DNA of 64,000 bases, taken from contig NC_077237.1 in NCBI RefSeq assembly GCF_947179165.1, positions 86,652,341 to 86,716,340 of the forward strand. The letters run 5' to 3'. Below are positions 12,641 through 26,044 of the stretch, piece after piece. A program made the translations under genes and the position numbers. The notes under the pieces are model-generated. The model made no database searches. It was not told where the DNA came from and was given only the letters and a program-made list of their open reading frames with translations. Origin of the DNA: Solanum dulcamara. Lineage: Eukaryota; Streptophyta; Magnoliopsida; Solanales; Solanaceae. The stretch's first letter is position 1. Each line of letters begins with the position of its first letter.

Positions 12641-13599
12641 ACACATGAAAAACTAGAAAAATCGCCTAATTACTAGTGCATCTCTAATAAAATGCTCCTA
12701 AGCCCCTCTAAAGCACCGTCGGAGCGACTGGAGTCGTTCCCCAGGTCGTTATGGACGCTACTATTGAATAATCCAAGAAAATTTCACCCGGACCCCCGGC
12801 ACCTAAAATATCCGTGGGCTAACACACGAAAAAGTGGATAAAATTGCCTAATTCCTATTTCATTGCTACTAAAATGCTCCTAAACCCCTCTAAAACGTCG
12901 CTGAGGCTACTGGAGTCGTTCCCCAGGTTGTTACGGACGCTACTATTGAAGAATCCAAGAAACTTTGACCTGGACCCTCGGCACCTTAAAATCCGTGGGC
13001 TAACACACACAAAAAACTGGTAAAATCGCCTAATTCCTATTGCGTCTCCAATAAAATGCTCTTAAACCCCTCTAAAGCACCGCCGGGGCTACTGAAGTCG
13101 TTCCCCAGGTCCTTACGGACGCTACTATTGAATAATCCAAGAAACTTTGTCCCGAACCCCCGGCACCTAAATAATCCATGGGTTAAAACACACAAAAAAC
13201 TGGCAAAATTGCCTAATTCCTATTGCGCCGCAAATAAAATGCTCCTAAACCCCTCTATAGCACCGCCGGGGCTAATGGAGTCGTTCCCCAGGTCGTTACG
13301 GACGCTACTATGGAAGAATCCAAGAAAATCCGACCCGGACCCCCGGCACCTAAAATATCTGTGGGGTAACACACATGAAAAAGTGGCAAAATTGCCTAAT
13401 TCCTATTGCGCCGCCAATAAAATGCTCCTAAACCCCTCTATGGCGCCGCCGGGGTTACTAGAGTCATTCCCCAGGTTGTTACGGATGCTAAAATGCAAGA
13501 ATCCAAGAAATTTAGATAAGGCCCCCGGCATGTAAAAAATCCATAGGCTAACACACACGAAAAACTGGCAAAATCACCGAATTCCTATTGCGTCGCCAA

Positions 13600-15010
13600 T
13601 AAAATGCTCCTAATCCCCTCTAAAGCGCCGTCGGGGCTATTGGAGTCATTCCCCAGGTCGTTACGGACGTTACTATTAAAGAATCCAAGAAAATTTGAAC
13701 CGGACCCCTGGCACCTAAAAAATCTGTGAGCAAACATACACGAAAAACTGGACAAATCGCTCAATTCCTATTGCATCGCCAATAAAATGCTCCTAAACCC
13801 CTCTAAAGCACTGCTGGGGCTACTGGAATCGTTCCCAGGTCGTTACAGCTGCTACAATGGATGATTCCAAGAAATTTTGACATAGACCCCCAGCACGTAA
13901 AAAATGTGTGAGCTAACACACATGAAAAACTGGCAAAATCGCCTAATTCCTATTGCGTCTCAAATAAAATGCTCCTAAACCCCTCTAAAGCACCGCCAGG
14001 GCTACTGAAGTCATTCCCCAAGTCGTTACGGACTCTACTATGGAAAAATCCAAGAAAATTCGACCCAGACCCCCGGCACCTAAAAAATTCGTGGGCTGAC
14101 ACACGAAAAACTGGCAAAATAGCCTATTTCCTATTGCATCGCCAATAAAATGCACTTGAACCCCTCTATAGCGCCGCCGGGGCTACTGGAGTCGTTGCCC
14201 AGGTTTTTACGGACGCTACTATTGAAGAATCCAAGAAAATTCGACCCAGACCCCCGACACCTAAAATATCCATGAGCTAACACACACGAAAAAGTGGCAA
14301 AATTGCCTAATTCCTATTGCGCTGCTAATAAAATGCTCCTAAACCCCACTATAGCGCCGTCGGGGCAGCTAGAGTCGTTCCCCAGGTCGTTATGGACGCT
14401 ACAATGGAAGAATCCAAGAAATTTCGATCTGGACCCCCGGCACCTAAAATATTCGTGGGCTAACACAAACAAAAAACTGGCAAAATTGCCTAATTTCTAT
14501 TGCGTCGCCAATAAAATGCTCTTAAACCCCTCTATAGCGTCGTCGGGGCTGTTGGAGTTGTTCTCCAGGTCGGTACGAATGCTATAATGGAAGAATCCAA
14601 GAAATTTAGACACGGCCCCCCGGCATGTAAAATATCTGTGGGCTAACACACATGAAAAACTGGCAAAAATTGCCTATTTTATATTGCGTTGCCAATAAAA
14701 TGCTCTTAAACACCTATATAGCATCGCCGGGGCTACTGGAGTCGTTCCCCAGGTCGTTATGGATGCTACTATGGAAGAATTAAAGAAATTCGACCCGAAA
14801 CCCCGGCACCTAAAATATCCGTGGGCTACCACACACAAAAAAGTGGCAAAATTGCCTAATTCCCATTGCGCCGCCAATCAAATGCTCCTAAACCCCTCTA
14901 TAGCGCTGCCGGGGCTACTGGAGTTGTTCCCCAGGTCGTTATGGATGTTACAATGGAAGAAACCAAGAAATTTAGACAAGGACCCCGGCATGTAAAAAAT
15001 CCGTGGGCTA
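13600..15010 (+). repeat. Duplication L2, copy a (13-unit offset)
   Basis: It aligns with 15,975-17,385 at an offset of 2375 bp, or 13 units. Landmarks are GCTACAATGGATGATTCC (13,851 and 16,226), ATGCACTTGAACCCC (14,150 and 16,525), and the CCATTGCGCCGCCAATCAAATG unit (about 14,866 and 17,240; copy b has lost one base just before it). The copies diverge near GGGCTAAAACACACG at 15,010. Confidence 0.7.
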
Positions 15011-15974
15011 AAACACACGAAAAATTGGCAAAATCACCTAATTCCTATTGCGTCGCCAAGAAAATGCTCCTAAACCCCTCTAAAGCACCGCCGGGGCTAC
15101 TGGAGTCGTTTCCCAGGTCGTTACGGACGTAACTATGGAAGACTCTAAGAAAATTTAAACCGTACCCCCGGCACCTAAAAAATCCGTGGGCAAACATACA
15201 CGAAAAACTGGCAAAATTGCCTAATTCCTATTGCGTCGCCAATAAAATGCTCCTAAACCCCTCTAAAGCGTAGCCGGGGCAACTGGAGTCGTTCCCCAGG
15301 TCGTTACGGATGCTATAATGGAAGTTTCCAAGAAATTTCCTCACGGCCTCCCAGCACGTAAAACATTTGTGGGCTAACACACACGAAAAACTGGCAAAAT
15401 TGCCTAATTCCTATTGCGTCTCAAATAAAATGCTCCTAAACCCCTCTAAAGTGCCGCCGGGGCTACTGGAGTTGTTCCCCAGGTCATTACGGATGCTACT
15501 ATGGAAGAATCGAAGAAAATTCGACCCGGACCCCCGACAACTAAAATATCTGTGGGCTAACACACGAAAAAGTGGATAAAATTGCCTAATTCCTATTGCG
15601 CCGCCAATAAAATGCTCTTAAACCCCTCTATAGCGCCGTTGGAGCTGATGTAGTTGTTCCCTAGGTCGGTACAGATGTTACAATGGAAGAAACCAAGAAA
15701 TCTAGACACGGCCCCCGGCATGTAAAAAATCCGTAGGCTAACACACACGAAAAAACTGGCAAAATTGCCTAATTTCTATTGCGTCGCCAATAAAATGCTC
15801 TTAAACACCTCTATAGCACCGTCGGGTATACTGGAGTCCTTCCCCAGGTCGTTACGGATGCTACTATGGAAGAATCCAAGAAAATTCAATCCGGATCCCC
15901 GGCACCTAAAAAATTTGTGGGCTAACACACATGAAAAACTGGCAAAATCACCTAATTCCTATTGCGTCGCCAAT

Positions 15975-17385
15975 AAAATGCTCCTAAACCCCTCTAAAGC
16001 ACCGTCAGGGCTACTGGAGTCATTCCCCAGGTTGTAACGGACGTTACTATTGAAGAATCCAAGAAAATTTGAACCAGACCCCCGGCACCTAACAAAATCT
16101 GTGAGCAAACATACACGAAAAACTGGCAAAATCGCTTAATTCCTATTGCATCGCCAATAAAATGCTCCTAAACCCCTCTAAAGCACCGCCGGGGCTACTG
16201 GAATCGTTCCCAGGTCGTTACAGCTGCTACAATGGATGATTCCAAGAAATTTCGACATAGACCCCCAGCACGTAAAAAATGTGTGAGCTAACACACATGA
16301 AAAACTGGCAAAATCGCCTAATTCCTATTGCGTCTCAAATAAAATGCTCCTAAACCCCTCTAAAGCGCCGCCAGGGCTACTGGAGTCGTTCCCCAAGTCG
16401 TTACGGACGCTACTATGGAAAAATCTAAGAAAGTTCGACCCAGACCCCCGGCACCTAAAAAATTCGTGGGCTGACACACGAAAAACTGGCAAAATAGCCT
16501 ATTTCCTATTGCATCGCCAATAAAATGCACTTGAACCCCTCTATAGCGCCGCCGGGGCTACTGGAGTCGTTGCCCAGGTTTTTACGGACGCTACTATTGA
16601 AGAATCCAAGAAAATTCGACCCGGACCCCCGACACCTAAAATATCCATGGGCTAACACACACGAAAAAGTGGCAAAATTGCCTAATTCCTATTGCGCTGC
16701 TAATAAAATGCTCCTAAACCCCACTATAGCGCCATCGGGGCAGCTAGAGTCGTTCCCCAGGTCGTTATGGATGCTACAATGGAAGAATCCAAGAAATTTT
16801 GATCCGGACCCCCGGCACCTAAAATATCCGTGGGCTAACACAAACAAAAAACTGGCAAAATTGCCTAATTTCTATTGCGTCGCCAATAAAATGCTCTTAA
16901 ACCCCTCTATAGCGTCGTCGGAGCTGCTGGAGTCGTTCTCCAGGTCGATACGAATGCTATAATGAAAGAATCCAAGAAATTTAGACACGGCCCCCCGGCA
17001 TGTAAAAAATCTGTGGGCTAACACACATAAAAAACTGGCAAAAATTGCCTATTTTATATTGCGTTGCCAATAAAATGCTCTTAAACACCTCTATAGCATC
17101 ACCGGGGCTACTGGAGTCGTTCCCCAGGTCGTTATGGAAGCTACTATGGATGAATCCAAGAAATTCGACCCGGAACCCCGGCACCTAAAATATCTGTGGG
17201 CTACCACACACAAAAAAGTGGCAAAATTGCCTAATCCCATTGCGCCGCCAATCAAATGCTCCTAAACCCCTCTATAGCGCTGCCGGGGCTACTGGAGTCG
17301 TTCCCCAGGTCGTTACGGATGTTACAATGGAAGAAACCAAGAAATTTAGACAAGTACCCCGGCATGTAAAAAATCCGTGGGCTAA
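15975..17385 (+). repeat. Duplication L2, copy b
   Basis: This is the partner of 13,600-15,010. The shared rare forms CAGCTGCTACAATGG, GTGTGAGCTAACACACATG, AATAGCCTATTTCC and CCCACTATAGCGCC in the same order leave little doubt that the two are copies. After 17,385 the sequence switches to a GTGGCAAAATTACC unit leading into block K copy 5. Confidence 0.7.
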
Positions 17386-17556
17386 CACACACGAAAAAGT
17401 GGCAAAATTACCTAATTCCTATTGCGCCGCCAATAAAATGCTCCTAAACCCTTCTATAGCACTGTTGGGGCTGCTGGAGTCGTTCTCCAGGTCGGTACGA
17501 ACTCTACAATGGAAGAATCTAAGAAAATTCGACCCGTACCCCCGAAACCTAAAAAA

Positions 17557-18120
17557 TCTGTGGACTAACACACACGAAAAACTTGCAAAATCGCTTAATT
17601 CCTATTGCGTTGCCAATAAAATGCTCCTAAACCCCTCTATAGCACCGTCGGGGCTACTAGAGTCGTTCCCCAGGTCGTTACGGATGCTACTATTGAAACA
17701 TCCAAGAAAATTCGACCCGGACCTCCGGCACCTAAAATATCCGTGGGCTAACACACGAAAAAGTGGCAAAATTGCCTAATTCCTGTTGCGCCGCTAATAA
17801 AATGCTCCTAAACCCCTCTATAGCGCTACTGTGGCTACTGGAATCATTCCCCAGGTCGTTACGGACGCTACTATAGAAGAATCAGAGAAATTTCGACCCG
17901 GACCCTCGGCACCTAAAAAATCTGTGGGCTAACACACATGAAAAACTTGCAAAATCGCCTAATTCCTATTGCGTCTCTAATAAAATGCTCCTAAACCCCT
18001 CTAAACCACCGCCGGGGCTACTGGAGTCATTCCCTAGGTCGTTACATATGCTGCTATGGAAGAATCCAAGAAATTTCAACACGGACCCCCAACACGTAAA
18101 AAATCTGTGAGTTAACACAC
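17557..18120 (+). repeat. Four-unit block K, copy 5
   Basis: The block starts at CTGTGGACTAACACACACG and ACTTGCAAAATCGCTTAATT. It continues through CCTCCGGCACC, TTCCTGTTGCGCCGC, AGCGCTACTGTGGCTACTGG, AATCAGAGAAATTTCGACCC and CTCTAAACCACCGCC, ending with TTTCAACACGGACCCCC at about 18,090. The unit just upstream joins a GTCGGTACGAACTC promoter-side half to a CCCGAAACC half. This suggests an exchange point immediately before the block. Confidence 0.65.
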
Positions 18121-18757
18121 ACGAAAAACTAGCAAAATCGCCTAATTACTATTGCATCTCTAATAAAATGCTCCTAAGCCCCTCTAAAGCACAGTCGGGG
18201 TGACTAGAGTCGTTCCCCAGGTCGTTACGGACGCTACAATGGAAGAATCTAAGAAAATTTGACCCAGACCCCCGGCACCTTAAAAATCCGTGGGCTAACA
18301 CATACGAAAAACTGGCAAAATCGCCTAATTCCTATTGTGTCGCCAATAAAATGCTCCTAAACCTCTCTATAGTGCTGCCGGGGCTACTGGAGTCGTTCCC
18401 CAGGTCGTTACAGACGCTACTATGGAAGAATCCAAGAACATTTGACCCGAACCCCCGGCACCTAAAATATCCGTGGGCTAACACACGAAAAAGTGGATAA
18501 AATTGCCTAATTCCTATTTCATCGCTACTAAAATGCTCTTAAACCCCTCTAAAACGCCGCCGAGGCTACTGGAGTCATTCCCCAGGTTGTTACGGACGCT
18601 ACTATTGAAGAATCCAAGAAACTTTGACCTGGACCCTCGGCACCTTAAAAATCTGTGGGCTAACACACACGAAAAACTGGTAAAATCGCCTAATTCCTAT
18701 TGCGTCTCCAATAAAATGCTCTTAAACCCCTCTAAAGCACCGCCGGGGCTACTGGAG

Positions 18758-19123
18758 TCGTTCCCCAGGTCCTTACGGACGCTACTATTGAATAATCCAA
18801 GAAACTTTGTCCCGAACCCCCGGCACCTAAATAATCCGTGGGTTAACACACACGAAAAACTAGCAAAATTACCTAATTCCTATTGTGCCGCCAATAAAAT
18901 GCTCCTAAACCCCTCTATAGCACCGCCGGGGCTAATGGAGTCGTTCCCCAGGTCCTTACGGACGCTACTATTGAATAATCCAAGAAACTTTGTCCCGAAC
19001 CCCCGGCACCTAAATAATCCGTGGGTTAACACACACGAAAAACTAGCAAAATTACCTAATTCCTATTGCGCCGCCAATAAAATGCTCCTAAACCCCTCTA
19101 TAGCACCACCGGGGCTAATGGAG
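18758..19123 (+). repeat. Very recent single-unit duplication (2 x 183 bp)
   Basis: The 183 bp starting at 18,758 and the 183 bp starting at 18,941 differ at only two positions by my reading: TTGTGCC versus TTGCGCC, and CACCGCC versus CACCACC. Both are CpG transitions. Neighbouring units elsewhere differ far more, so this is one of the youngest events in the window. Confidence 0.85.
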
Positions 19124-19244
19124 TCGTTCCCCAGGTCGTTACGGACGCCCGGACCCCCGGCACCCGGACCCCCGGCACCTAAAATATCTGTGGGCTAACA
19201 CACATGAAAAAGTGGCAAAATTGCCTAATTCCTATTGCGCCGCC
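19076..19244 (+). repeat. Rearranged monomer, 169 bp, with 15-bp tandem repeat
   Basis: TTACGGACG is followed directly by CCCGGACCCCCGGCA at 19,148-19,162 and an identical copy at 19,163-19,177. The CTACTATGGAAG..AAAATCCGA segment expected in between, about 29 bp, is gone. Loss plus local duplication leaves the unit 14 bp short. Confidence 0.85.
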
Positions 19245-22200
19245 AATAAAATGCTCCTAAGCCCCTCTATGGCGCCGCCGGGGCTACTAGAGTCGTTCCC
19301 CAGGTTGTTACGGATGCTAAAATGCAAGAATCCAAGAAATTTAGATAAGGCCCCCGGCATGTCAAAAATCCATGGGTTAACACACACGAAAAACTGGCAA
19401 AATTATCTAATTCCTATTGCGTCGCCAATAAAATGCTCCTAAACCCCTCTAAAGCGTCGTCGGTGCTATTGGAGTCATTCCCCAGGTCGTTACGGACGTT
19501 ACTATTGAAGAATCCAAGAAAATTTGAACCGGACCCCCGGCACCTAAAAAATCTGTGAGCAAACATACACGAAAAACTGGCAAAATTGCTTAATTCCTAT
19601 TGCATCGCCAATAAAATGCTCCTAAACCCCTCTAAAGCACCGCCGGGGCTACTGGAATCGTTCCCTAGGTCGTTACAGCTGCTACAATGGATGATTCCAA
19701 GAAATTTCGACACAGACCCCCAGCACGTAAAAAATGTGTGGGCTAACACACACGAAAAACTGGCAAAATCGCCTAATTCCTATTGCGTCTCAAATAAAAT
19801 GCTCCTAAACCCCTCTAAAGCGCCGCCAGGGCTACTGGAGTCGTTCCCCAGGTCGTTACAGACGCTACTGTAGAATAATCCAAGAAAATTTGACCCAGAC
19901 CCCCGGCACCTAAAAAATCCGTGGGCTGACACACACGAAAAACTGGCAAAATAGCCTAATTCCGATTGCGTCGCCAATAAAATGCTCTTGAACCCCTCTA
20001 TAGCGCCTCCGGGGCTACTGGAGTCGTTGACCAGGTTGATACAGATGCTACTATTGAAGAATCCAAGAAAATTCGACTCGGACCCCCGGCACCTAAAATA
20101 TCCATGAGTTAACACACACGAAAAAGTGGCAAAATTGCCTAATTCCTATTGCGCCGCTAATAAAATGCTCCTAAACCCACTATAGCGCCGTCGGGGCAGC
20201 TGGAGTCGTTCCCCAGGTCGTTATGGACGCTACAATGGAAGAATCCAAGAAATTTCGATCCGGACCCCGGCACCTAAAAAATCCGTGGGCTTACATACAC
20301 GAAAAATTTGCAAAATCACCTAATTTCTATTGCGTCGCCAATAAAATGCTCCTAAACCCTCTATAGCGCCGCCTGGGCTGCTAGAGTAGTTCCCCAGGTC
20401 GTTACAGACGCTACTATGGAAGAATCCAAGAAAATTTGACCTAGACCCCCGGCACCTAAAAATTCTGTGGGCTAACACACACGAAAAACTGGCAAAATTG
20501 CCTAATTTCTATTGCGTCGCCAATAAAATGCTCTTAAACACCTCTATAGCACCGCCGGGGCTACTGGAGTCATTCCCCAGGTCGTTACGGACGCTACTAT
20601 AGAATAATCCAAGAAGATTCAACCCGGATCCCCGGCACCTAAAAGATCTGTGGGCTAACACACAAGAAAAAATGGCAAAATTGCCTAATTCCTATTGCGT
20701 CGCCAATAAAATACTCCTAAACCCCTCTAAAGCGCCACCGGGGCTACTGAAGTCATTCCCCAGGTCGTAACAGACGCTACAATGGAAGAATCCAAGAAAA
20801 TTCGACCAGCACCCCGGCACCTAAAAAATCCGTGGGCTTACATACACGAAATATTTGCAAAAATCATCTAATTCCTATTGCGCCGCCAATAAAATGCTCC
20901 TAAACCCTCTATAGCGCCGCCAAGGCTGCTAGAGTAGTTCCCCAGGTCGTTACGGATGCTACTATGGAAGAATCCAAGAAAATTCGACCTAGACCCCCAG
21001 CACCTAAAAATTCTGTGGGCTAACACACACGAAAAACTGGCAAAATTGCCTAATTCCTATTTCGTCGCCAATAAAATGCTCCTAAACCTCTCTATAGTGC
21101 CGTCGGGGCTACTGGAGTCATTCCACAAGTCATTACGGATGCTACTATTGAAGAATCTAAGAAAATTCGACACGGACCCACCGGCACGTAAAAACACGAT
21201 GGGCTAACAAATAAGAAAAACTGGCAAAATCGCCTAATGCCTATTGCGTCTCTAATAAAAATATCGTAAACCCCTCTAAAGCACCACCGGGGCAACTGGA
21301 GCCATTCCCTAAGTCGTTACGGATGCTACTATGGAAGAATCCAATAAAATACAACTCGGACCCCCGACGCCTAAAATATATGTGGGCTAACACACACGAA
21401 AAACTGGCAAAATTGCCTAATTCCTATTGCGTCGCCAATAAAATGCTCATAAACCTCTCTAAAGCGCCGCTGGGGCTACTGGAGTCGTTCCCCAGGTCGC
21501 TACGGACGCTACTATGGAAGAATCTAAGAAAATTTAACACGGACCCCTGGCACCTAAAAAATCTGTGTGCTAACACATATGAAAAACTGGCAAAATTGCC
21601 TAATTCCTATTGCGTCTCTAATAAAATGCACCTAAACCTCTCTAAAGCACCACTGGGGCTACTGGAGTCGTTCCCCAGGTCGTTACGGACGCTACAATGG
21701 AAGATTCCAAGAAATTTCGACACGGCCCCCCAGCACGTAAAAATTCCGTGGGCTAACACACAAGAAAAACTGGCATAATCGCCTAATTCATATTGCGTCT
21801 TTAATAAAATGCTCTTAAACCCCTCTAAAGCACCGCCGGGGCTACTGGAGTCGTTCCCCAGGTCGTTACAGATTCTACTATGGAAGAAATTAAGAAAATT
21901 CGACACGGCCCCCCTGCACGGAAAAAATCCGTGGGCTAACACACAAGAAAAACTGGCAAAATTGCCTAATTTCTATTGCGTCCCAAATAAAATGCTCCTA
22001 ATTGCCTCTAAAGCACCGCCGGGGCTACTGGAGTCGTTCCCCAGGTCGTTACGGATGCTACTATAGAAGAAATCAAGAAAATTCGACCCGCACCCCCCCG
22101 CACCTAAAAGATCCGTGGGCTAACACACACGAAAAACTTGCAAAATCGACTAATTCATATTGCGTTTCTAATAAAATGCTCCTGAACCCCTCTAAACCAC

Positions 22201-23880
22201 CGCTGGGGCTACTATAGTCGTTCCCTAGGTCGTTACGGACGCTACGATGGAAGAATCCAAGAAAATTAGACCCGAACCCCCAGCACCTTAAAAATCCGTA
22301 GGTTAACACACACGAAAAACTGCCTAAATTGCCTAATTCCTATTGCGTCGCAAATAAAATGCTCCTAAACCCCTCTATAGCTCCGCCGGCGCTACTAGAG
22401 TCATTGCCCAGGTCGTTGCGGATGCTACTATTGAACAATCTAAGAAAATTCGACCCGGACCCTCAGCACCTAAAAAATCCGTGGGCTAACGCACACGAAA
22501 AATTGGCAAAATCGCCTAATTCCTATTGCGTCGCCAATAAAATCCTCTTAAACCCCTCTAAAGCGCCACCGGGGCAATTGGAGTCGTTCCCCAAGTCGTT
22601 ACGGACGCAACTATGGAAGAATCTAAGAAAATTCGACTCGGACCCCCGACACCTAAAAAATCTGTGGGCTAACACACACGAAAAACTGGAAAAATTGCCA
22701 AATTCCTATTGCGTCGCAAATAAAATGCTCCTGAACCCCTCTATAGTGCTGCCGGGGCTACTAGAGTCGTTTCCCAGGTAGTTACGGATGCTACTATTGA
22801 AGAATCCAAGAAAATTCGACCCAGACCCCCGGCATCTAAAATATTTGTGGGCTAACCCACATGAAAAAGTAGCAAAATTGCCTAATTTCTATTGCGCCGC
22901 CAATAAAATGCTCTTAAACCCCTTTATAGCGCCGCCGGGGCTGCTGGAGTCATTCCCCAGGTTGTTACGGATGCTAAAATGGAAGAATTCAATAAATTTA
23001 CACACGGCCCCGCGGCATGTAAAAAATCCGTGGGCTAACACACACGAAAAACTGGCAAAATCACCTAATTCCTATTGCGTCGCCAATAAAATGCTCTTAA
23101 ACCCCTCTATAGCTCCGCCGGAGCTACTAGAGTCGTTCCCCAGGTCGTTACGGACTCTACTATAGAAGAATCCAAGAAAATTCGACCTGAACCCCCGGCA
23201 CCTAAAATATCTGTGGGCTAACAAACACGAAAAAGTGGCAAAATTACCTAATTCCTATTGCGCCGCAATTAAAATGCTCCTAAACCCCTCTATAGCGCCG
23301 TCGGGGCTGCTGGAATCGTTACCTAAGTCGGTACGGACGCTACAATGGAAAAATCCAAGAAATATAGACACGGCCCCCCGGCATGTAAAAAATCCGTGGG
23401 CTAACACACACGAAAAACTGGAAAAATTACCTAATTTCTATTGTGTCGCTAATAAAATGCTCTTAAACACCTCTATCGCATCGTCGGGGCTACTGGAGTC
23501 GTTCCCCAGGTCGTTACGGACGCTACTATAGAAGAATCCAAGAAAATCCGACCCGGACCCCCGGCACCTAAAATATCCGTGGGCTAACACACATGAAAAA
23601 GTGGCAAAATTGCCTAATTCCTATTGCGCCGCCAATAAAATGCTTCTAAACCCCTCTATAGTGCCGCCGGGGCAACTGGAGTCGTTCCCCAGGTCCTTGC
23701 GGACGCTACTATGAAAGTATCCAAAAATATTCGACCTGGACTCTCGGCACCTAAAAACTCCTTACGCATACACACGAAAAACTTGCAAAATTATCTAATT
23801 TCTATTGCGTCGCCAATAAAATGCTCCTAAACCCCTCTACAGTGATGCCAGGGCTACTTGAGTCGTTCCCCAGGTCGTTA

Positions 23881-23940
23881 CGGACGCTACTATGGAAGAA
23901 TCCATAAAAATTTGACCCGAACCCTAAAATATCCATGGGC
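23881..23940 (+). repeat. Monomer with 8-bp deletion in the GACCC box
   Basis: TTTGACCCGAACCCTAAAATATCC lacks CCCGGCAC or equivalent between two CC-rich words, at about 23,921. Apart from this the unit is ordinary. Confidence 0.7.
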
Positions 23941-25680
23941 TAACACACACGAAAAACTGGCAAAATCGCCTAATTCCTTTTGCGTTGCCAATACAATGCT
24001 CCTAAACCCCTCTATAGTGCCGTCGGGGCTACTAGAGTCATTCCCCAGGTCTTTACAGACGCTACTATGGAAGAATCCAAAAAAATTCGACTCGCACCCC
24101 CGACACCTAAAAAATCCGTGGGCATTAATACACGAAAAAATGGCAAAATCGCCTAATTCCTATTGCGTCGCCAATAAAATGCTCCTAAATCACTTTACAG
24201 TGCCACCGGGGCTACTGGAGTTGTTCCCCAGGTCGTTACGGACGCTACTATAGAAGAATCCAAGAAAATTTGACCCAAACACCCGGCACCTAAAAAATAT
24301 GTAGGCTAACACACACGAAATATTAGCAAAATCGCTTAATTCCTATTGCGTTGCCAATACAATGCTCCTAAACCCCTCTATAGTGCCGCCGGGGCTACTA
24401 GAGTCGTTCCCCAGGTCGTTACGGACGCTACTATGGAAGAATCCAAGAAAATTCGACTCGCACCCCCGACACCTAAAAAATCTGTGGGCATTAATACATG
24501 AAAAACTAGCAAAATTGCCTAATTCCTATTGCATCACCAATAAAATGCTCCTAAACCACTCTAAAGTGCCATCGGGGCTATTGGAGTAGTTCCCCAGGTT
24601 GTTACGGATGCTACTATGGAAGAATCCAAGAAAATGCAACCCAAACCCCCGGCACCTAAAAAATCTGTAGGCTAACACACACGAAAAACTGGCAAAATTG
24701 CTTAATTCCTATTGCGCTGCCAATAAAATGCTCCTAAACCCCTCTAAATCGCCGTCGGGGCTACTGGAGTCATTTCCCAGGTCGTTACGAATGCTATTAT
24801 GGAAGAATTCAAGAATATTTGACCTGGACCCCCTTCACCTAAAATATCTGTGGGCTAACACACACGAAAAACTGGTAAAATCGCCTGATTCCTATTGCGT
24901 CGTCAACAAAATGCTCTGAAACCCCTCTATAGCGCCGCTAGAGCTACTAGAGTCATTCCCCAGGTCGTTACGGATGCTACTATGTAAGAATGGAAGAAAA
25001 TTCGACCCAGACCCCCGGCAACTAAAAAATCCGCAGGCTAACACACACGAAAAACTGGCAAAATCGCCTAATTTCTATTGCGTCGCCAATAAAATGCTCC
25101 TAAACCACTCTAAAGCGCCATCAGGGCTACTGTAGTCGTTCCCCAGGTCGTTACGGAAGCTACTATGGAAGAATGGAAGAAAATTCGACCCGGACCCCTG
25201 GCATCTTAAAATCCGTGGGCTAACACACACGAAAAACTGGCAAAATTGCATAATTCTTATTGCGTCTCTAATAAAATGCTCCTAAACCCCTCTAAAGCGT
25301 CGTCGGGTCTACATGAGTCGTTCCCTAGGTCATTATGGACTCTACTATGAAAGAATCTAATAAATTTCAACACGGACCCCTGGCACGTAAAACATCTATG
25401 GGCTAATACACACGAAAAACTGGCAAAATCGCTTAATGCCTATTGCTTCTCTAATAAAATGCTCCTAAACCCCTCTATAGCACCGCCGGGGCTACAAGAG
25501 TCATTCCCTAGGTCGTTACGTATGCTACTATGGAAGAATATAATAAAATTCAACCCGGACCCCCGACACCTAAAATATCCGTGGGCTAACACACACGAAA
25601 AACTGGCAAAATTGCCTAATTCCTATTGCGTCGCCAATAAAATGCTCCTAACCCTCTCTAAAGCGTCGTTGGGGCTACTG

Positions 25681-26044
25681 GAGTCGTTCCCCAGGTCGTT
25701 TCAAACGCTACTATGAAAGAATCCAAGAAAATTCAACCCGAACTCTTGGCACCTAAAAAATCCTTACGCTAATACACACGAAAAACTGGCAAAATTACCT
25801 AATTTCTATTGCATCTCCAATAAAATGCTCCTAAACCCCTCTATAGCGCCGCCAGGGCTACTGGAGTCGTTCCCCAGGTCGTTACGGATGCTACTATGAA
25901 AGAATCCAAGAAAATTCAACCCGGACTCTTGGTACCTAAAAAATCCTTACGCTAATACACACGAAAAACTGGCAAAATTACCTAATTTCTATTGCATCTC
26001 CAATAAAATGCTCCTAAACCTATCTATAGCGCCGCCGGGGCTAC
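25681..26044 (+). repeat. Recent single-unit duplication (2 x 182 bp)
   Basis: The units at 25,681-25,862 and 25,863-26,044 share the rare forms AACTCTTGGCACC or GACTCTTGGTACC, ATCCTTACGCTAATACACACG and TTGCATCTCC. Outside the TTTCAAACGC/TTACGGATGC stretch I count five differences. A similar TCCTTACGCATACAC form at 23,760 and 33,240 shows the parental type. Confidence 0.8.

Larger units (their letters stand above)
1..20260 (+). repeat. Left array domain (variant set A)
   Basis: This stretch is built of unit variants that are rare or absent further right. One has TTCCTATTTCATCGCTACTAAA or its relatives (about 953, 4925, 9676, 12,852, 18,512). One has GCTGCTACAATGGATGATTCC (1951, 6834, about 10,670, 13,848, 16,223, 19,678). 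One pairs GCATGTAAAAAATCC with TTTAGACAAGG or TTTAGATAAGG. Spacings between the first marker are about 21, 26, 17 and 31 whole units, with a partial unit added in two of them. The higher-order period is therefore not constant. Large duplications at offsets of about 4880 and 2375 bp lie inside it. The boundary is approximate and set where right-domain variants first appear at about 20,440. Confidence 0.6.
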
